Shown one piece after another: positions 45,117 to 54,735 of a stretch of 64,000 bases of DNA. The stretch covers positions 868,001 to 932,000 of the forward strand of contig NZ_VKKY01000003.1 of the NCBI RefSeq assembly GCF_008271695.1, read 5' to 3'. The notes beneath the pieces were generated by a model that worked only from the letters and a program-made list of their open reading frames with translations, was not told where the DNA came from and made no database searches. Position 1 is the first letter of the stretch, and each line of letters opens with the position of its first letter. Position numbers and translations under genes: made by a program. The stretch is from Rufibacter hautae (GTDB lineage Bacteria; Bacteroidota; Bacteroidia; Cytophagales; Hymenobacteraceae).

Positions 45117-48100
45117 TTAGAAGCCCAACTGCAACCCGAAGGTGAAGATGCGAGACTGCGGATACGTGCCCATGTCAATGCCCCGGCCCAGGTCGCCGTA
45201 GTTGGCCAGGTTCTCATTGGTGTATAGCTCTGGGTCCATGCCGCCGTAATCGGTGATGGTGAACAGGTTCTGGGCGCTGGCGTACACCCGCGCTCTGCTG
45301 ATGCCCACACTTTGCATCAAGGTACCTGGCAGGGTATAGCCCAGCACCACGTTTTTCAGGCGCAGGTAAGAGCCGCTTTCCACGTACCGGTCAGAGGAGC
45401 GCCGGTTGTTGTTGGGGTCTTGGTAGGTGGCCCGGGGCATGGAATTGCTGGTACCCTCACCGTTCCAGCGCTCTTCATAGAACTCCCGCTTCACGTTGAA
45501 ACCGCGCGCATCAAAACTGTTGATGATGTTGTCCACCTCGTTGTAGATTTCGTTGCCGTACACGCCGTTGAAAAACAGGTTCAGGTCGAAGTTTTTGAAG
45601 CTGAGGGTGCCGTTCAGGCTGTACAAGAGCTCGGGGTTGGGATCACCTATGATGGTGCGGTCGGCATCGTCAATCTTGCCGTCGTTGTTCACGTCCACGA
45701 ACCTTATGTCGCCAGGCTCGGCGTTGGGCTGCAGTTGCTCGCCAGTGGCATTCACGTAGCCTTGCACGTCTTCCGCGGTTTGGAACAGCCCATTGGTTTT
45801 ATAGCCGTAAAACGCACTCAGCGGCAAACCCTCGCGCAGAATCACGCTGCCCGAGCCGGAGGAAAGGATCTGCTCTTTGGATTGGTACAGCGACACCACC
45901 CGATTTTTCACCGTAGTCAGGTTGCCGGTCACATCCCAGGTGAAGCCGCCGGTGCTCTGGCGGTAATTGAGCGAGAAGTCCCAGCCTTTGTTCGAGAGCT
46001 TGGCCCCGTTCACGTAAGGCGGCGTGGCGTCTCCGTTGGTGTAGGAGGCCGGTAACTGGATAAGGATGTCGCGGGACTGTTTATCGAAGTAATCCACGCT
46101 CAGATTTATCCTGCCCTGGAACAGCGAGGCGTCCAGGCCTACGTTGGTCTGCTCGGTGGTTTCCCATTTCACGTCGGGATTCCCTAAGCTGATGGGCTGC
46201 AACACCCCGTTGGAAGTGGAATACAGCGTGGCAAACGGATACAGCCCGATTTCCTGGTTCCCCAATTCGCCCCAACTGGCGCGCAATTTCAGGTCTGGTA
46301 CCCAGGTCACGTTCTGCATGAAGTTCTCCCGCGCCAGGTTCCAGCCCACCGATACCGATGGGAAATATCCGGTTCTATTGTTCTCACTGAAGCGGGAGGA
46401 GGCATCGGCCCGAAGGTTGGCGGTTAGCAGGTATTTTTCCTTAAACGCATAAGAAACGCGCCCGAAATAGGACATCAAGGCCCATTCTTCCTGCACACCG
46501 CTGCTGAACTGCTGCCCCAACCCGAAGTCCAGGTATTGCAGATCTGGGTTGACATCGGTACGGTTATCGTAGCCGTTGCGGGCCGCCGACAGGTAGTCTA
46601 CCTTGAAGGTCACGTACTCGGTACCCAAGGTGAAACCTACGTCATGAGCCTCGTTGAAATTATGGTTGTAATTGAGGGTATTGGTCCAGTTGAGGGTGTA
46701 GTATCGGTGCCTGAATTTGTCCAGGGACTTGTCTTTGTCAGAGAGGGTGGTGCGGTCGCCGGGAATCTGGCCGTTGTATTGCTGCTGTTCCTGCAGGGAG
46801 AAATCAAGCCCGGCATAAGTGCGCAGGCGGAAATCGTTTAGGAAGCCGACCTCAGCGTAAATGTTGCCCACGGCTCGGTAGCGGTCCAGGGCCCGGTTGC
46901 GGTAGTCAGCAATGGCGAGCGGGTTTTTGGCATCGCCGTAGAAAATGGGGTTCTGGTAGAGCGAGGCCGGCGGCAAATCGGTGTAAAATCCGGAAGCCGG
47001 GTCATAAACGGGAACGGCGTTGGGCCGAAGCAGCGCGTAGCGCACCACGCCGGGCAAACTTCCGGGCCGGCCGCCATCGCCGGAGGCACCCAGCGCTTTG
47101 GTGTAGTCATAGGTGAGGTTCAGGTTCTCGCCCACGGTCAGCCATTTCTTCACGCTGCTGCTCACGTTGGAGCGGAGGCCGTAGCGCTTGAACTCTGAGT
47201 TCTGGATGGTGCCTTCCTGGTTCACCATATTGCCGGAGATGTAATACCGGGTCACATCGTTGCCTCCGGAAAAACTCAGGTTGTACCGCTGAATAGCGGC
47301 GGTGCGGAAAGTGGCATCCAACCAGTCGGTATTGGGTAGAGTAGAAGCATTGTCGTTGTTGCGGGTGGTGGCGCCGTCATTTTCAAAGGCTTCGTTCTGC
47401 AACTCAATGAACTCGGCGGTGCTCACCATATCGGGTAAACCAATGGGACTGGCCACTCCGTAGGAGGCTTCCAGGGCAATCTCGTTTTTCCCGGCCTTGC
47501 CTGATTTGGTGGTCACCAGCACCACGCCGTTGGCGGCCCGGGCCCCGTAAATGGACGAGGCAGCGGCGTCTTTCAGCACTTCAATGGACTCAATATCGTT
47601 GGGCGAAATGGTGTTCAACCCGCCGGTCACCGGCACGCCATCAATAATAAAGAGCGGATTGCTGTTGTTGAGCGTACCGATTCCCCTGATTCTTATCACG
47701 GCCTCAGTACCTGGCGCGCCGGTGGGAGAGGTGACGTTCACGCCCGCGGCTTGCCCTTGCAGCGCCGTGCTCAAATCTACTGCCTGTGTTTGGGCCAGGC
47801 TGGCCCCTTTGATGGACGAAATGGCCCCAGTAACCTGGCTTTTCTGCTGCGTGCCATAACCCACCACTACCACTTCGTCCAGCGCCTGTTGGTCAGTGAC
47901 CAGTGTGACGTTAATGGTAGCGCGTTCATTGATGGCGACTTCCTGGGTCTGGAACCCGATGTAGGTTAACACCAGGGTACCGCTTCCGCTAGGCACGGTC
48001 AACGAGTAGCTGCCGTCTGCATTGGTGGCGGTGGCGGTGGTGGCCCCTTTCAGTTGCACGGTGACCCCCGCTAACCCAGAGCCAGTATCATCGCGCACCA

Positions 48101-48251
48101 CGCCGCCCACCGTGAAGGTCTGGGCAAAGGCCTGAGTCACCAAAAACAGGCAGAGCAGCAACATCCCCAGGAAGCGCAGCCTCCACCGCCTTGTTTCCGG
48201 GAATGTCTTCTGAGGGAGAGGCAGTGCCTCGTGAGTAGATGTTCTGTGCAT
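45117..48251 (-). CDS. SusC/RagA family TonB-dependent glycan transporter
   Basis: A 1044-residue outer-membrane receptor. The signal peptide has a long basic front and ends AFAQ near 44. A carboxypeptidase-like beta-sandwich (GGVVRDDTGSGLAGVTVQLK) spans about 48-130. The TonB box region DEVVVVGYGTQQKSQVTGAI starts the plug, followed by IRIRGIGTLNNSNPLFIIDG, the SusC signature. The barrel ends IFTFGLQLGF. It imports the oligosaccharide bound by SusD, powered by TonB. It is the first gene of the minus-strand operon and is probably switched on by the hybrid regulator upstream. Confidence 0.95.
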   Translation of the reverse strand: MHRTSTHEALPLPQKTFPETRRWRLRFLGMLLLCLFLVTQAFAQTFTVGGVVRDDTGSGLAGVTVQLKGATTATATNADGSYSLTVPSGSGTLVLTYIGFQTQEVAINERATINVTLVTDQQALDEVVVVGYGTQQKSQVTGAISSIKGASLAQTQAVDLSTALQGQAAGVNVTSPTGAPGTEAVIRIRGIGTLNNSNPLFIIDGVPVTGGLNTISPNDIESIEVLKDAAASSIYGARAANGVVLVTTKSGKAGKNEIALEASYGVASPIGLPDMVSTAEFIELQNEAFENDGATTRNNDNASTLPNTDWLDATFRTAAIQRYNLSFSGGNDVTRYYISGNMVNQEGTIQNSEFKRYGLRSNVSSSVKKWLTVGENLNLTYDYTKALGASGDGGRPGSLPGVVRYALLRPNAVPVYDPASGFYTDLPPASLYQNPIFYGDAKNPLAIADYRNRALDRYRAVGNIYAEVGFLNDFRLRTYAGLDFSLQEQQQYNGQIPGDRTTLSDKDKSLDKFRHRYYTLNWTNTLNYNHNFNEAHDVGFTLGTEYVTFKVDYLSAARNGYDNRTDVNPDLQYLDFGLGQQFSSGVQEEWALMSYFGRVSYAFKEKYLLTANLRADASSRFSENNRTGYFPSVSVGWNLARENFMQNVTWVPDLKLRASWGELGNQEIGLYPFATLYSTSNGVLQPISLGNPDVKWETTEQTNVGLDASLFQGRINLSVDYFDKQSRDILIQLPASYTNGDATPPYVNGAKLSNKGWDFSLNYRQSTGGFTWDVTGNLTTVKNRVVSLYQSKEQILSSGSGSVILREGLPLSAFYGYKTNGLFQTAEDVQGYVNATGEQLQPNAEPGDIRFVDVNNDGKIDDADRTIIGDPNPELLYSLNGTLSFKNFDLNLFFNGVYGNEIYNEVDNIINSFDARGFNVKREFYEERWNGEGTSNSMPRATYQDPNNNRRSSDRYVESGSYLRLKNVVLGYTLPGTLMQSVGISRARVYASAQNLFTITDYGGMDPELYTNENLANYGDLGRGIDMGTYPQSRIFTFGLQLGF

Positions 48252-48398
48252 AATGTCTGTTAGTTAAGGATACATGAATGGAGGTGATCTTACTTGGTAC
48301 TTCTGGCCCGGCAAAGGCCGCCAGAGCGGGTAGAAACTCTTTTTAGGAATTTGGTGCGGCCGTGTCATTCCCCAGCGCACTAGGAAACGGGGGTGAAT

Positions 48399-48406
48399 CA
48401 AATGTA
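48399..48406 (-). promoter_or_regulatory. -7 box upstream of susC
   Basis: The minus strand reads TACATTTG, an exact TAnnTTTG match, 148 bp before the susC start codon. No good -33 TTTG is present, as expected for an activator-dependent promoter. Confidence 0.5.
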
Positions 48407-48449
48407 TAATTTGTCTATCCGTTGGCTATGTACTGGAGTCACAATGTGG

Positions 48450-48465
48450 TGTACTATAGTATCAA
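48450..48465. promoter_or_regulatory. Candidate hybrid-regulator binding site, susC
   Basis: TGTACTATAGTATCAA, with the perfect 10-bp palindrome TACTATAGTA. It is 44 bp upstream of the -7 box. The same motif with one change lies upstream of the MFS gene at 54736. A further GTACT half-site is at 48430-48434, 21 bp (two helical turns) away. Confidence 0.5.
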
Positions 48466-48598
48466 CCGGCAATGGCACGCTGTTTTGCAGGGTTTCTGGT
48501 TGAAGCAAGGTTCCCCCTTTCAGAGCGGCTCAGCTGCGGATGATCTGGTGCTTTTGAAACGGAGTGCCTTGACCGAAAAGAAGAAGACAATGACTATC

Positions 48599-48637
48599 CG
48601 TTTTCAGGCTGTTTTCAGGAAAAGAAGCCAGAAATCA
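48599..48637. repeat. Dispersed palindrome copy (degenerate)
   Basis: CGTTTTCAGGCTGTTTTCAG is followed by GAAAAGAAGCCAGAAAT; GGCT/AGCC-type pairing remains in the middle. Confidence 0.45.
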
Positions 48638-48730
48638 GAAGCAGCCCTGAGGCTTTGCTTCGCTCAAAGAAGGGACCTGCTGCGGCATGATGGAGGAACC
48701 TTCTAATGGTTGACGATTCCCCTGAGACTT

Positions 48731-48769
48731 CGTTTTAAGGGTCTTTTCTGAAAAACAAGGCTAAAGCAG
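48731..48769. repeat. Dispersed palindrome copy behind the hybrid regulator
   Basis: CGTTTTAAGGGTCTTTTCTG is followed by AAAAACAAGGCTAAAGCAG. It ends 2 bp before the regulator's stop codon. Confidence 0.5.
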
Positions 48770-48770
48770 G

Positions 48771-51700
48771 TCAGGCCTGGATGCGGTGGTGCGCGCGGAA
48801 TTCATTAGGGGGGCACTCGTAGCGTTTCTTGAACTCTCGGAAAAAGTAAGATTGGTTGTTGAAGCCTGTTTGGTAGAAGATCTCAGACACGCTCAGGTTG
48901 GTGTTCTGCAACAGAGCCGCCGCTTTCTGCAGGCGCACGTGTTTGATGAACTCGGCGGGGGTCATGGCCGAAAGGGCTTTGAGCTTGCGGTACAGCTGCA
49001 TTCTGCTCAGCATCAGCTCTTTTTCAAGCAGGGCGGCGTTCAGGTCGGGGTTGTCCAGGTGCGCTTCGATGCGTTGGAGAACTTTGGAAAGGAATTCCTT
49101 ATCGGTGCTTTCCAGGTGGTTTTCGTCCAGGGAAACGGTGAAGCTGTCTTTCTGGAACAGTTGGTGCAGCCGGTTCTTGTATTCCAGAAGTTTCCGGACC
49201 CGCACCAGCAGGTGGGCCGTGTGGAAGGGTTTGGGAAGGTAGGCATCGGCGCCGGCGTCATAGCCTTCCACTTTTTCCTCCAGGGTGCCCCGGGCCGTGA
49301 GCAGCACCACCGGAATGTGACACGTTTCTGGCGTGTTTTTTAATCGGGCGCAAAGCTCCAGACCGTCCATCTTTGGCATCATGATATCGGAGATAATCAG
49401 GTCGGGGAGGGTTTTGGCCAGCAGCTCCAGGGCCTTCTGGCCGTTTTCGGCCTCAAAAATCAAAAAATCCTCTTCCAGCAGGTCCCGCAGGAGATAACGA
49501 ATATCGGCCTCATCTTCTACCAGCAGCACCATGGGCTTATGATCTGGGGCTAAGCTTTGGAGCAGGGCGTGTTTGTTGTTTTGGGAGATGGGCTGTGCGT
49601 TCTGTTTCTGAGGTTGGTGCGTGGCGGCGTGCAGCAGCGGAGAGGGTTTGTCTTGCAACACATTATCTCGGGTGAGCCCTGTTACGCTCGGAATGGCAGC
49701 GATAGGAAGAGTGGAAGTAAACGTCACCCAATCGTCAGAGCTCTGCACAGTAATCTGCCCGTTGAGCAGCGAAACCAGTTCCTGTGTGAACGCCAGCCCA
49801 ATCCCGAAGCTGAACTTCTGTTTCTGCGTCCCATCCAGCACGAAGAACCGCTCAAAGAGCTTTTGCAGTTGCTCCGGCGACAGATTACTGCCTGAGTTGG
49901 CCACCGTGATCTGCACTTGGTGCGCAGCGGCATCCTCGGTCACCGTTAGGACAACTTCCTGGTTAAGCCCACTATGTTTAAAGGCGTTGGAGAGCAGGTT
50001 GAAGACAATTTTCTCCAGCTTGTCCTTATCGGTCCAGCCCAGCACTGCCGGGCTGATGTGCGTGGTGAACCGAAGATTTTTCTGCTCTTCCAAAGGCGTA
50101 AAGAGTTCGGCAATGTTGGCCAGCAGCGCCGAGACGTTCACATAGCTGTAATGCACCGTCAGGTGGCCTTCCTGCGCCTTCCTGAACTCAAGAATCTGGT
50201 TCACCAGGTAATGCAGCCGCGAGGTGTGCTGCTGTACAAGGGACAGGAAATAAGCGCTGTCACCCGACTTCGCCTGCGGTTCCTTTTTCTGAAGGTAGCG
50301 TTCCAAAGAGCCGGTGATGAGCGTGAGCGGCGTCTGCAGTTCATGGGCAATGTTGGTGAAGAAACCCAACTGCTCCTGGTGAATCTCTTCGTCTTTCAGC
50401 CGCAGGCGATGTTCCAACTCCAGCTGGTTTTTCATTTCCAGGCGACTCCGGCGGTAAGAGGAGTAGGCGTAGAGGGAAACCACCGTCACCACAAAGTAGA
50501 ACAGAAAAGCCTGCCAGCTCAGCCACAGGTATTGGTCCACGGTTACCCGGAACAGCACGGCCTCCTGCGTCCATTTGCCTTCGCCGTTCGTCCATTTCAC
50601 TTTGAAGGTGTAGGTGCCAGGCGCCAGGTTGCGGTACGAGATCCGGCCATTGGTGTTGGAGTACACCCAGGCTTGGTCTGCTCCCTCCAACAGATAAGCG
50701 TACTGTGATTTCTCTGATTTTTGGAAGTCAATGGCTTTCAAGCGGAGATCAAAAAAACCTTCGCGGCGGCTGACGGTGAAGTTCTCCGGTTTCTGTCTCT
50801 GGCTTGGCCGAAGCACCAGCTGGCCATAGGCATTTCGGTAAATCTTACTGCCCAGTTGCAAATCCGTGACCAGCAGGTTTACCTGGCGGTCACTGGCCTG
50901 GATCTCGTCTGGGTTCACGTAGTTGAACCCGTAAATCCCCCCGAAGAAAAGCATTCCTTGGGCATTCTTCCACACGGCGCCGTCACTGAACTCGTTGCCC
51001 TGTAAGCCATCCTCTGACTGGAACCGGTCTACCTGCAGAGAGGCGGGGTTGATGCGGGCTAGGCCATTGTTGGTGCTGACCCAGATGTTGCCCTTGCCGT
51101 CCTCAGAGATGCCGTGGATGGAGTTGTTGGGCAAGCCTTCCTCGGTGGTCAGCTTTTGAAAGATCAATTTTCGCTGGAGTACTTGGTCCTCCTGGACCCA
51201 GTTCAGCCCATAGCTGGTACCTATCCAGAGGCGGTTCTGGCGATCTTTGTACAAAGAAAGCACATCATTATGCGACAGGCCCTCAACCTCAGAGAAAGCT
51301 TTGAAATGCCGGAATTTGCGCGTGGTTTTGTTGAATAAACTCAGCCCTCCGTTGCGGCAGCCCAGCCACAGATAGTTTCCTTGGCCCGCCAGCAGGGAGA
51401 AGATTACGTTGCTGGCCGGGCCGCTGTCATCACCGTGGAAAGGGAAACGCTCCAGGTATTGGACTGCCCATTTCCCTGACTTCTGGGCCCTGAGTTTTAA
51501 ATGGACTAAACCGTAGCCGCTGGTGGCCAGCCAAACGGAGCTGTCCTGGTCCGGCAACACGGCATATACCGAGGCGAACGCCGCATGCTGGTGGCTGCCC
51601 GCTACGTCCTTCCATTTCGTGAACTTCTGGGTTTCCGTATCATACAGCGTAATCCCTGGGCCGTCGGTGCCCAAGTACACCAATCCTTCTTTTCCGGGCT

Positions 51701-52892
51701 GGATGGCATACACCGCATTATTCTCCAGTTGGTGCGGCGCCGAGTAGGAGAGTGGCTCCGCTTCCAGTTGCCGCAGTTTGGGGCTATAGTTAAACCTGAT
51801 AATCCCGTTTCCTTTGGTGCCCACCCAAATCTCTTCGCCTACCTCGCTGAAAGCCCGCACCGCTTTGAAAGGCGCCCCGGTGGGCAGTTCAGAAATGCTG
51901 TGGAATAACCGGTAGTTGGGCGCTATTTTCAGGATGCCGTTGCCATCTGTTCCCACCCAAATGGTTTGGTCTTTGGAGGTCCAGAAAGAAGTAGCGGCAA
52001 CGCTGTTCAGGAGCTGGAGTTCTTTGCCCAACGCCAACGGCTGGAAACGGTGATCAAAGCTCCCGACGCCTCCGCTTGCCCAAGCCACCTGAAACCCGGA
52101 AGGAACTTCTACGAAAGCTTTGATGGGTTCTGGAAAATAGGCAACTGCTTTCGCCTGCAAGGTTACAGGAGAGACTTCCCAGAGCGTATGGGTGCCGGTT
52201 TCCAGGAGAAAGATATTTTTCCCTTGCACGAAGAGTTGTGCTGCCTTAACAGGTAAAGTGGCGCTTATCTGGAAAGTTTTGTTGCGAGGAGAATAGACCT
52301 CTACCCGTTCCTGATTCAGAATCCAAAGATTCCCTTGGGCATCAAAACTGAGATCTGAGACGTTCGCTAAAGGGAAGGGGAACTGAAACGGTTCAAACAC
52401 CTGCGTGGCGGCGTTGAAGTGTTTCCCCACGGTTTTCCCGTTTTCTTGAATTATGCAGAATACCCCTTGCTGGGGGCAGATGGCTAAAACCTGTGCCTCT
52501 ACTTGTCTGCCGTTTTCATAAAAGTAGTTAGAAAACTCACCGGTTCTTTTGCTGTAGCGGGAGATGCCTTCGCTGGTTTCAATCCAGATGTTTTTGGCAG
52601 CGTCTTCAGAAAGGTAGGTGATGACGTTGTTCCCGATGCTTTTGCCTTGGCCCTTCTGGTGGTAATTGAAAATATGGAAACTAGAGCCGTCGTACACATT
52701 CAGGCCGTCATACGTCCCTATCCAAAGCAAATCATCAGAATCCTGGTAGAGGGCATTGACGCAGCTGTTGGATAACCCGTTCCGGCTGTCTAGCTGCTGC
52801 ACCGCGAAAGACCTGCCCATAGATGGTTGGCCTAAAACCAAATTTCCCCAGGAAAGCGAAGCCAAAAAGAACAGCAATAAGAAACGCAGCAT
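48771..52892 (-). CDS. Hybrid two-component system regulator (HTCS)
   Basis: A 1373-residue one-protein signalling system that senses glycan fragments in the periplasm and binds DNA in the cytoplasm. In order: signal peptide (1-21), two-component regulator propeller repeats (about 30-690, e.g. DLLWIGTYDGLNVYD), a Y_Y_Y domain (about 700-785), one membrane helix, a HisKA domain with the phospho-histidine in TNIAHELQTPLTLI, an ATPase domain (NLLSNAFKHSG, FSFGIGLAF), a receiver with the aspartate in DLIISDIMMPKMDG, and an AraC helix-turn-helix (MLSRMQLYRKLKALSAMTPA). It lies between the MFS and susC genes and presumably controls both. Confidence 0.95.
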   Translation of the reverse strand: MLRFLLLFFLASLSWGNLVLGQPSMGRSFAVQQLDSRNGLSNSCVNALYQDSDDLLWIGTYDGLNVYDGSSFHIFNYHQKGQGKSIGNNVITYLSEDAAKNIWIETSEGISRYSKRTGEFSNYFYENGRQVEAQVLAICPQQGVFCIIQENGKTVGKHFNAATQVFEPFQFPFPLANVSDLSFDAQGNLWILNQERVEVYSPRNKTFQISATLPVKAAQLFVQGKNIFLLETGTHTLWEVSPVTLQAKAVAYFPEPIKAFVEVPSGFQVAWASGGVGSFDHRFQPLALGKELQLLNSVAATSFWTSKDQTIWVGTDGNGILKIAPNYRLFHSISELPTGAPFKAVRAFSEVGEEIWVGTKGNGIIRFNYSPKLRQLEAEPLSYSAPHQLENNAVYAIQPGKEGLVYLGTDGPGITLYDTETQKFTKWKDVAGSHQHAAFASVYAVLPDQDSSVWLATSGYGLVHLKLRAQKSGKWAVQYLERFPFHGDDSGPASNVIFSLLAGQGNYLWLGCRNGGLSLFNKTTRKFRHFKAFSEVEGLSHNDVLSLYKDRQNRLWIGTSYGLNWVQEDQVLQRKLIFQKLTTEEGLPNNSIHGISEDGKGNIWVSTNNGLARINPASLQVDRFQSEDGLQGNEFSDGAVWKNAQGMLFFGGIYGFNYVNPDEIQASDRQVNLLVTDLQLGSKIYRNAYGQLVLRPSQRQKPENFTVSRREGFFDLRLKAIDFQKSEKSQYAYLLEGADQAWVYSNTNGRISYRNLAPGTYTFKVKWTNGEGKWTQEAVLFRVTVDQYLWLSWQAFLFYFVVTVVSLYAYSSYRRSRLEMKNQLELEHRLRLKDEEIHQEQLGFFTNIAHELQTPLTLITGSLERYLQKKEPQAKSGDSAYFLSLVQQHTSRLHYLVNQILEFRKAQEGHLTVHYSYVNVSALLANIAELFTPLEEQKNLRFTTHISPAVLGWTDKDKLEKIVFNLLSNAFKHSGLNQEVVLTVTEDAAAHQVQITVANSGSNLSPEQLQKLFERFFVLDGTQKQKFSFGIGLAFTQELVSLLNGQITVQSSDDWVTFTSTLPIAAIPSVTGLTRDNVLQDKPSPLLHAATHQPQKQNAQPISQNNKHALLQSLAPDHKPMVLLVEDEADIRYLLRDLLEEDFLIFEAENGQKALELLAKTLPDLIISDIMMPKMDGLELCARLKNTPETCHIPVVLLTARGTLEEKVEGYDAGADAYLPKPFHTAHLLVRVRKLLEYKNRLHQLFQKDSFTVSLDENHLESTDKEFLSKVLQRIEAHLDNPDLNAALLEKELMLSRMQLYRKLKALSAMTPAEFIKHVRLQKAAALLQNTNLSVSEIFYQTGFNNQSYFFREFKKRYECPPNEFRAHHRIQA

Positions 52893-53157
52893 ATTCTAGA
52901 GAATTAACGGGGACCCAGTGTAATTCTAAGCGTTATTCTTCAGGCAAGACGGCGGTTAAGGCCAAATGGAGGTTGTATGTAGTATGATGAAAATTTGTCT
53001 TTAAATAACTTTGGCTCTAAGGCTGTGAGTAGATGTATCTAATTTAGTGATTTTTTTGCTAAAATCTTAACCTTGTGCTAGTTGTTGCAGAAGGCCTTTG
53101 GTAGGTTTTGAGACCGGCGCGGGTAAATCAAATGCTGTCACCATTTGGTTTTTACAG

Positions 53158-53196
53158 CTGTTTTAGGACTATTTTCTGAAAATTGGCCTTGAAACG
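53158..53196. repeat. Dispersed palindrome copy
   Basis: CTGTTTTAGGACTATTTTCT is followed by GAAAATTGGCCTTGAAACGG. The centre TTTTCTGAAAA is the commonest core; the arms pair partly. Confidence 0.6.
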
Positions 53197-53288
53197 GATT
53201 TTCAGATTACTGCCTTTTAACGTTGGGGTAAAACCGAGTTCCTTAGCGTTTAGAATTTTTGGAGGGATGTCCTGTCGGGTAAGCATAG

Positions 53289-53350
53289 GAACCAGCCTTC
53301 TGTTTTGCGCCTGTTCACAAGAAAACTGGCTCAAAACAGAAGGCTGGTTC
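53289..53350 (-). terminator. MFS gene terminator enclosing a palindrome-family copy
   Basis: GAACCAGCCTTCTGTTTTG (53289-53307) and CAAAACAGAAGGCTGGTTC (53332-53350) are perfect 19-base arms. The interior, CGCCTGTTCACAAGAAAACTGG, gives a family-like core (53300-53339). The interval 52893-53374 holds only this and the copy at 53158. Confidence 0.75.
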
Positions 53351-53374
53351 TTCAGCGGACAATCTGGCAAGTAT

Positions 53375-54640
53375 TCAGGGTTTGTATAGACGGTACCCGA
53401 AGAGGAAGATGACAGTGTAGCAAAGAATGGGAAGATAGTAGGCCTGTGCTACGTCTTGGTTTGCAATAAGGCCCATGAGCGGAGGGAACACGGCGCCGCC
53501 CACCACGCCCATCACTATAAAGGAAGAGGCTTGCTGGGTATGGGGCCCCAGATCTTTCAGACCCAAGCTGAAAATGGTGGGGAACATGATGCTGAAGAAG
53601 AAATTAAGCATCAGGAGGGCGATAAAGGAAGGCCAGCCCCAACTTTGGGCGATGATCAGGCACATGGCCATGTTGGCCAATGCAAAAGCAGCCAACAATT
53701 TGTTTGGGGCGATGAACTGCATCAGGTACGTCCCAATGAACCTTCCCAGCATCATCATGACCATGCTCAGGGAAAAATAGTAGGAGGCTGTTTCATCATT
53801 GAGACCCATTTTCTCCACGCCATAGTTGATGAAAAAGGCCCAAGTGGCGCCCTGGGCCCCCACGTTGAAGAATTGGGTAATGAAGGCCCATACAAAGTGC
53901 CGGTGCTGGAACAGCTTCTTGGGTGCTTTCAGGTCTTGGGGTGTGGCCGCCACTTCGTAGGCATCAGGGTCAAGGACGTGGGCATCTTTCAGGGCGGGCA
54001 CTTTCACAAAGGAGAAGGCAATTGCGATAAGCGTGATGAGAACACCAATGCTCAGGTACAGCGTCTTGACGGAGTCCAAGCCTGCCTGGGTGTCGCCTCC
54101 CACGCGCAGAATAAAATAGCCTCCAATGAGCGGACCGATCACCGCGCCTAGTCCGTTAAAACCCTGCGCGAAGTTGAGGCGTTGGTCACTCGTGCGCTCA
54201 TCGCCTAAAGAAGCCACAAAGGGGTGCGCTACCGCCTCCAGTGTCGCCAGGCCGCAGGCCAGCACGAACAACGCAATCCGGAAGAAACCGAAAGATTCGG
54301 CATTGGCGGCGGGCAGGAACAGGAACGCGCCACAGGCATAAAGCGTAAGCCCCAGCAAAACCCCCTTCTTGTACCCAAACCGTTTCATAAATAGCCCCGC
54401 CGGAATGCCCATGACGGCATACGCTCCAAAGATGGAGAACTGCACCAATCCAGATTCGGCCTTTGACACGTTCAGTACGTTCTGAAAATGCCGGTTCAGC
54501 ACATCGCCCATGGTGATGGCAATGCCCCAGAGCATGAAAAGCGAAACCACAAACCCAAAGGTGACAAGGAACCGGCTCTCCGTAAAACGGGGTTTGTGCG
54601 TAAGCAGATTACCTTTATCTGAGACAGCTGTTTGTAACAT
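53375..54640 (-). CDS. FucP-type sugar:proton symporter (MFS)
   Basis: A 421-residue major facilitator protein with twelve membrane segments. The FucP/GluP sugar subfamily is indicated by FGFVVSLFMLWGIA at the start, VAHPFVASLGDERT, and LNFAQGFNGLGAVIGPLIGG. It imports a monosaccharide or small sugar across the inner membrane. It lies upstream of the hybrid regulator in the same direction, with the candidate regulator site in front of it. It probably takes up the sugar released by the locus; fucose, glucose, galactose and mannose are all possible. Confidence 0.9.
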   Translation of the reverse strand: MLQTAVSDKGNLLTHKPRFTESRFLVTFGFVVSLFMLWGIAITMGDVLNRHFQNVLNVSKAESGLVQFSIFGAYAVMGIPAGLFMKRFGYKKGVLLGLTLYACGAFLFLPAANAESFGFFRIALFVLACGLATLEAVAHPFVASLGDERTSDQRLNFAQGFNGLGAVIGPLIGGYFILRVGGDTQAGLDSVKTLYLSIGVLITLIAIAFSFVKVPALKDAHVLDPDAYEVAATPQDLKAPKKLFQHRHFVWAFITQFFNVGAQGATWAFFINYGVEKMGLNDETASYYFSLSMVMMMLGRFIGTYLMQFIAPNKLLAAFALANMAMCLIIAQSWGWPSFIALLMLNFFFSIMFPTIFSLGLKDLGPHTQQASSFIVMGVVGGAVFPPLMGLIANQDVAQAYYLPILCYTVIFLFGYRLYKP

Positions 54641-54735
54641 ACCTCCACTAGTTAAGGGAAAATTCCTGCTGCGGCGAAAAAGTCTCTCACAGAGGAAGAA
54701 TACATTAAAACTAGCTGTCTTAGTATCTATGCCTA

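Larger units (their letters stand above)
48252..48770. other. Regulatory region between susC and the hybrid regulator
   Basis: The 519 bp hold the susC promoter, a candidate regulator site and two degenerate palindromes. I see no supported gene. Confidence 0.6.

Noticed and set aside
48422-48706. 94-codon open frame on the plus strand between susC and the regulator
   Set aside because: It overlaps the candidate regulator site and a palindrome copy, has no recognisable protein pattern, and is fully explained as open by chance.
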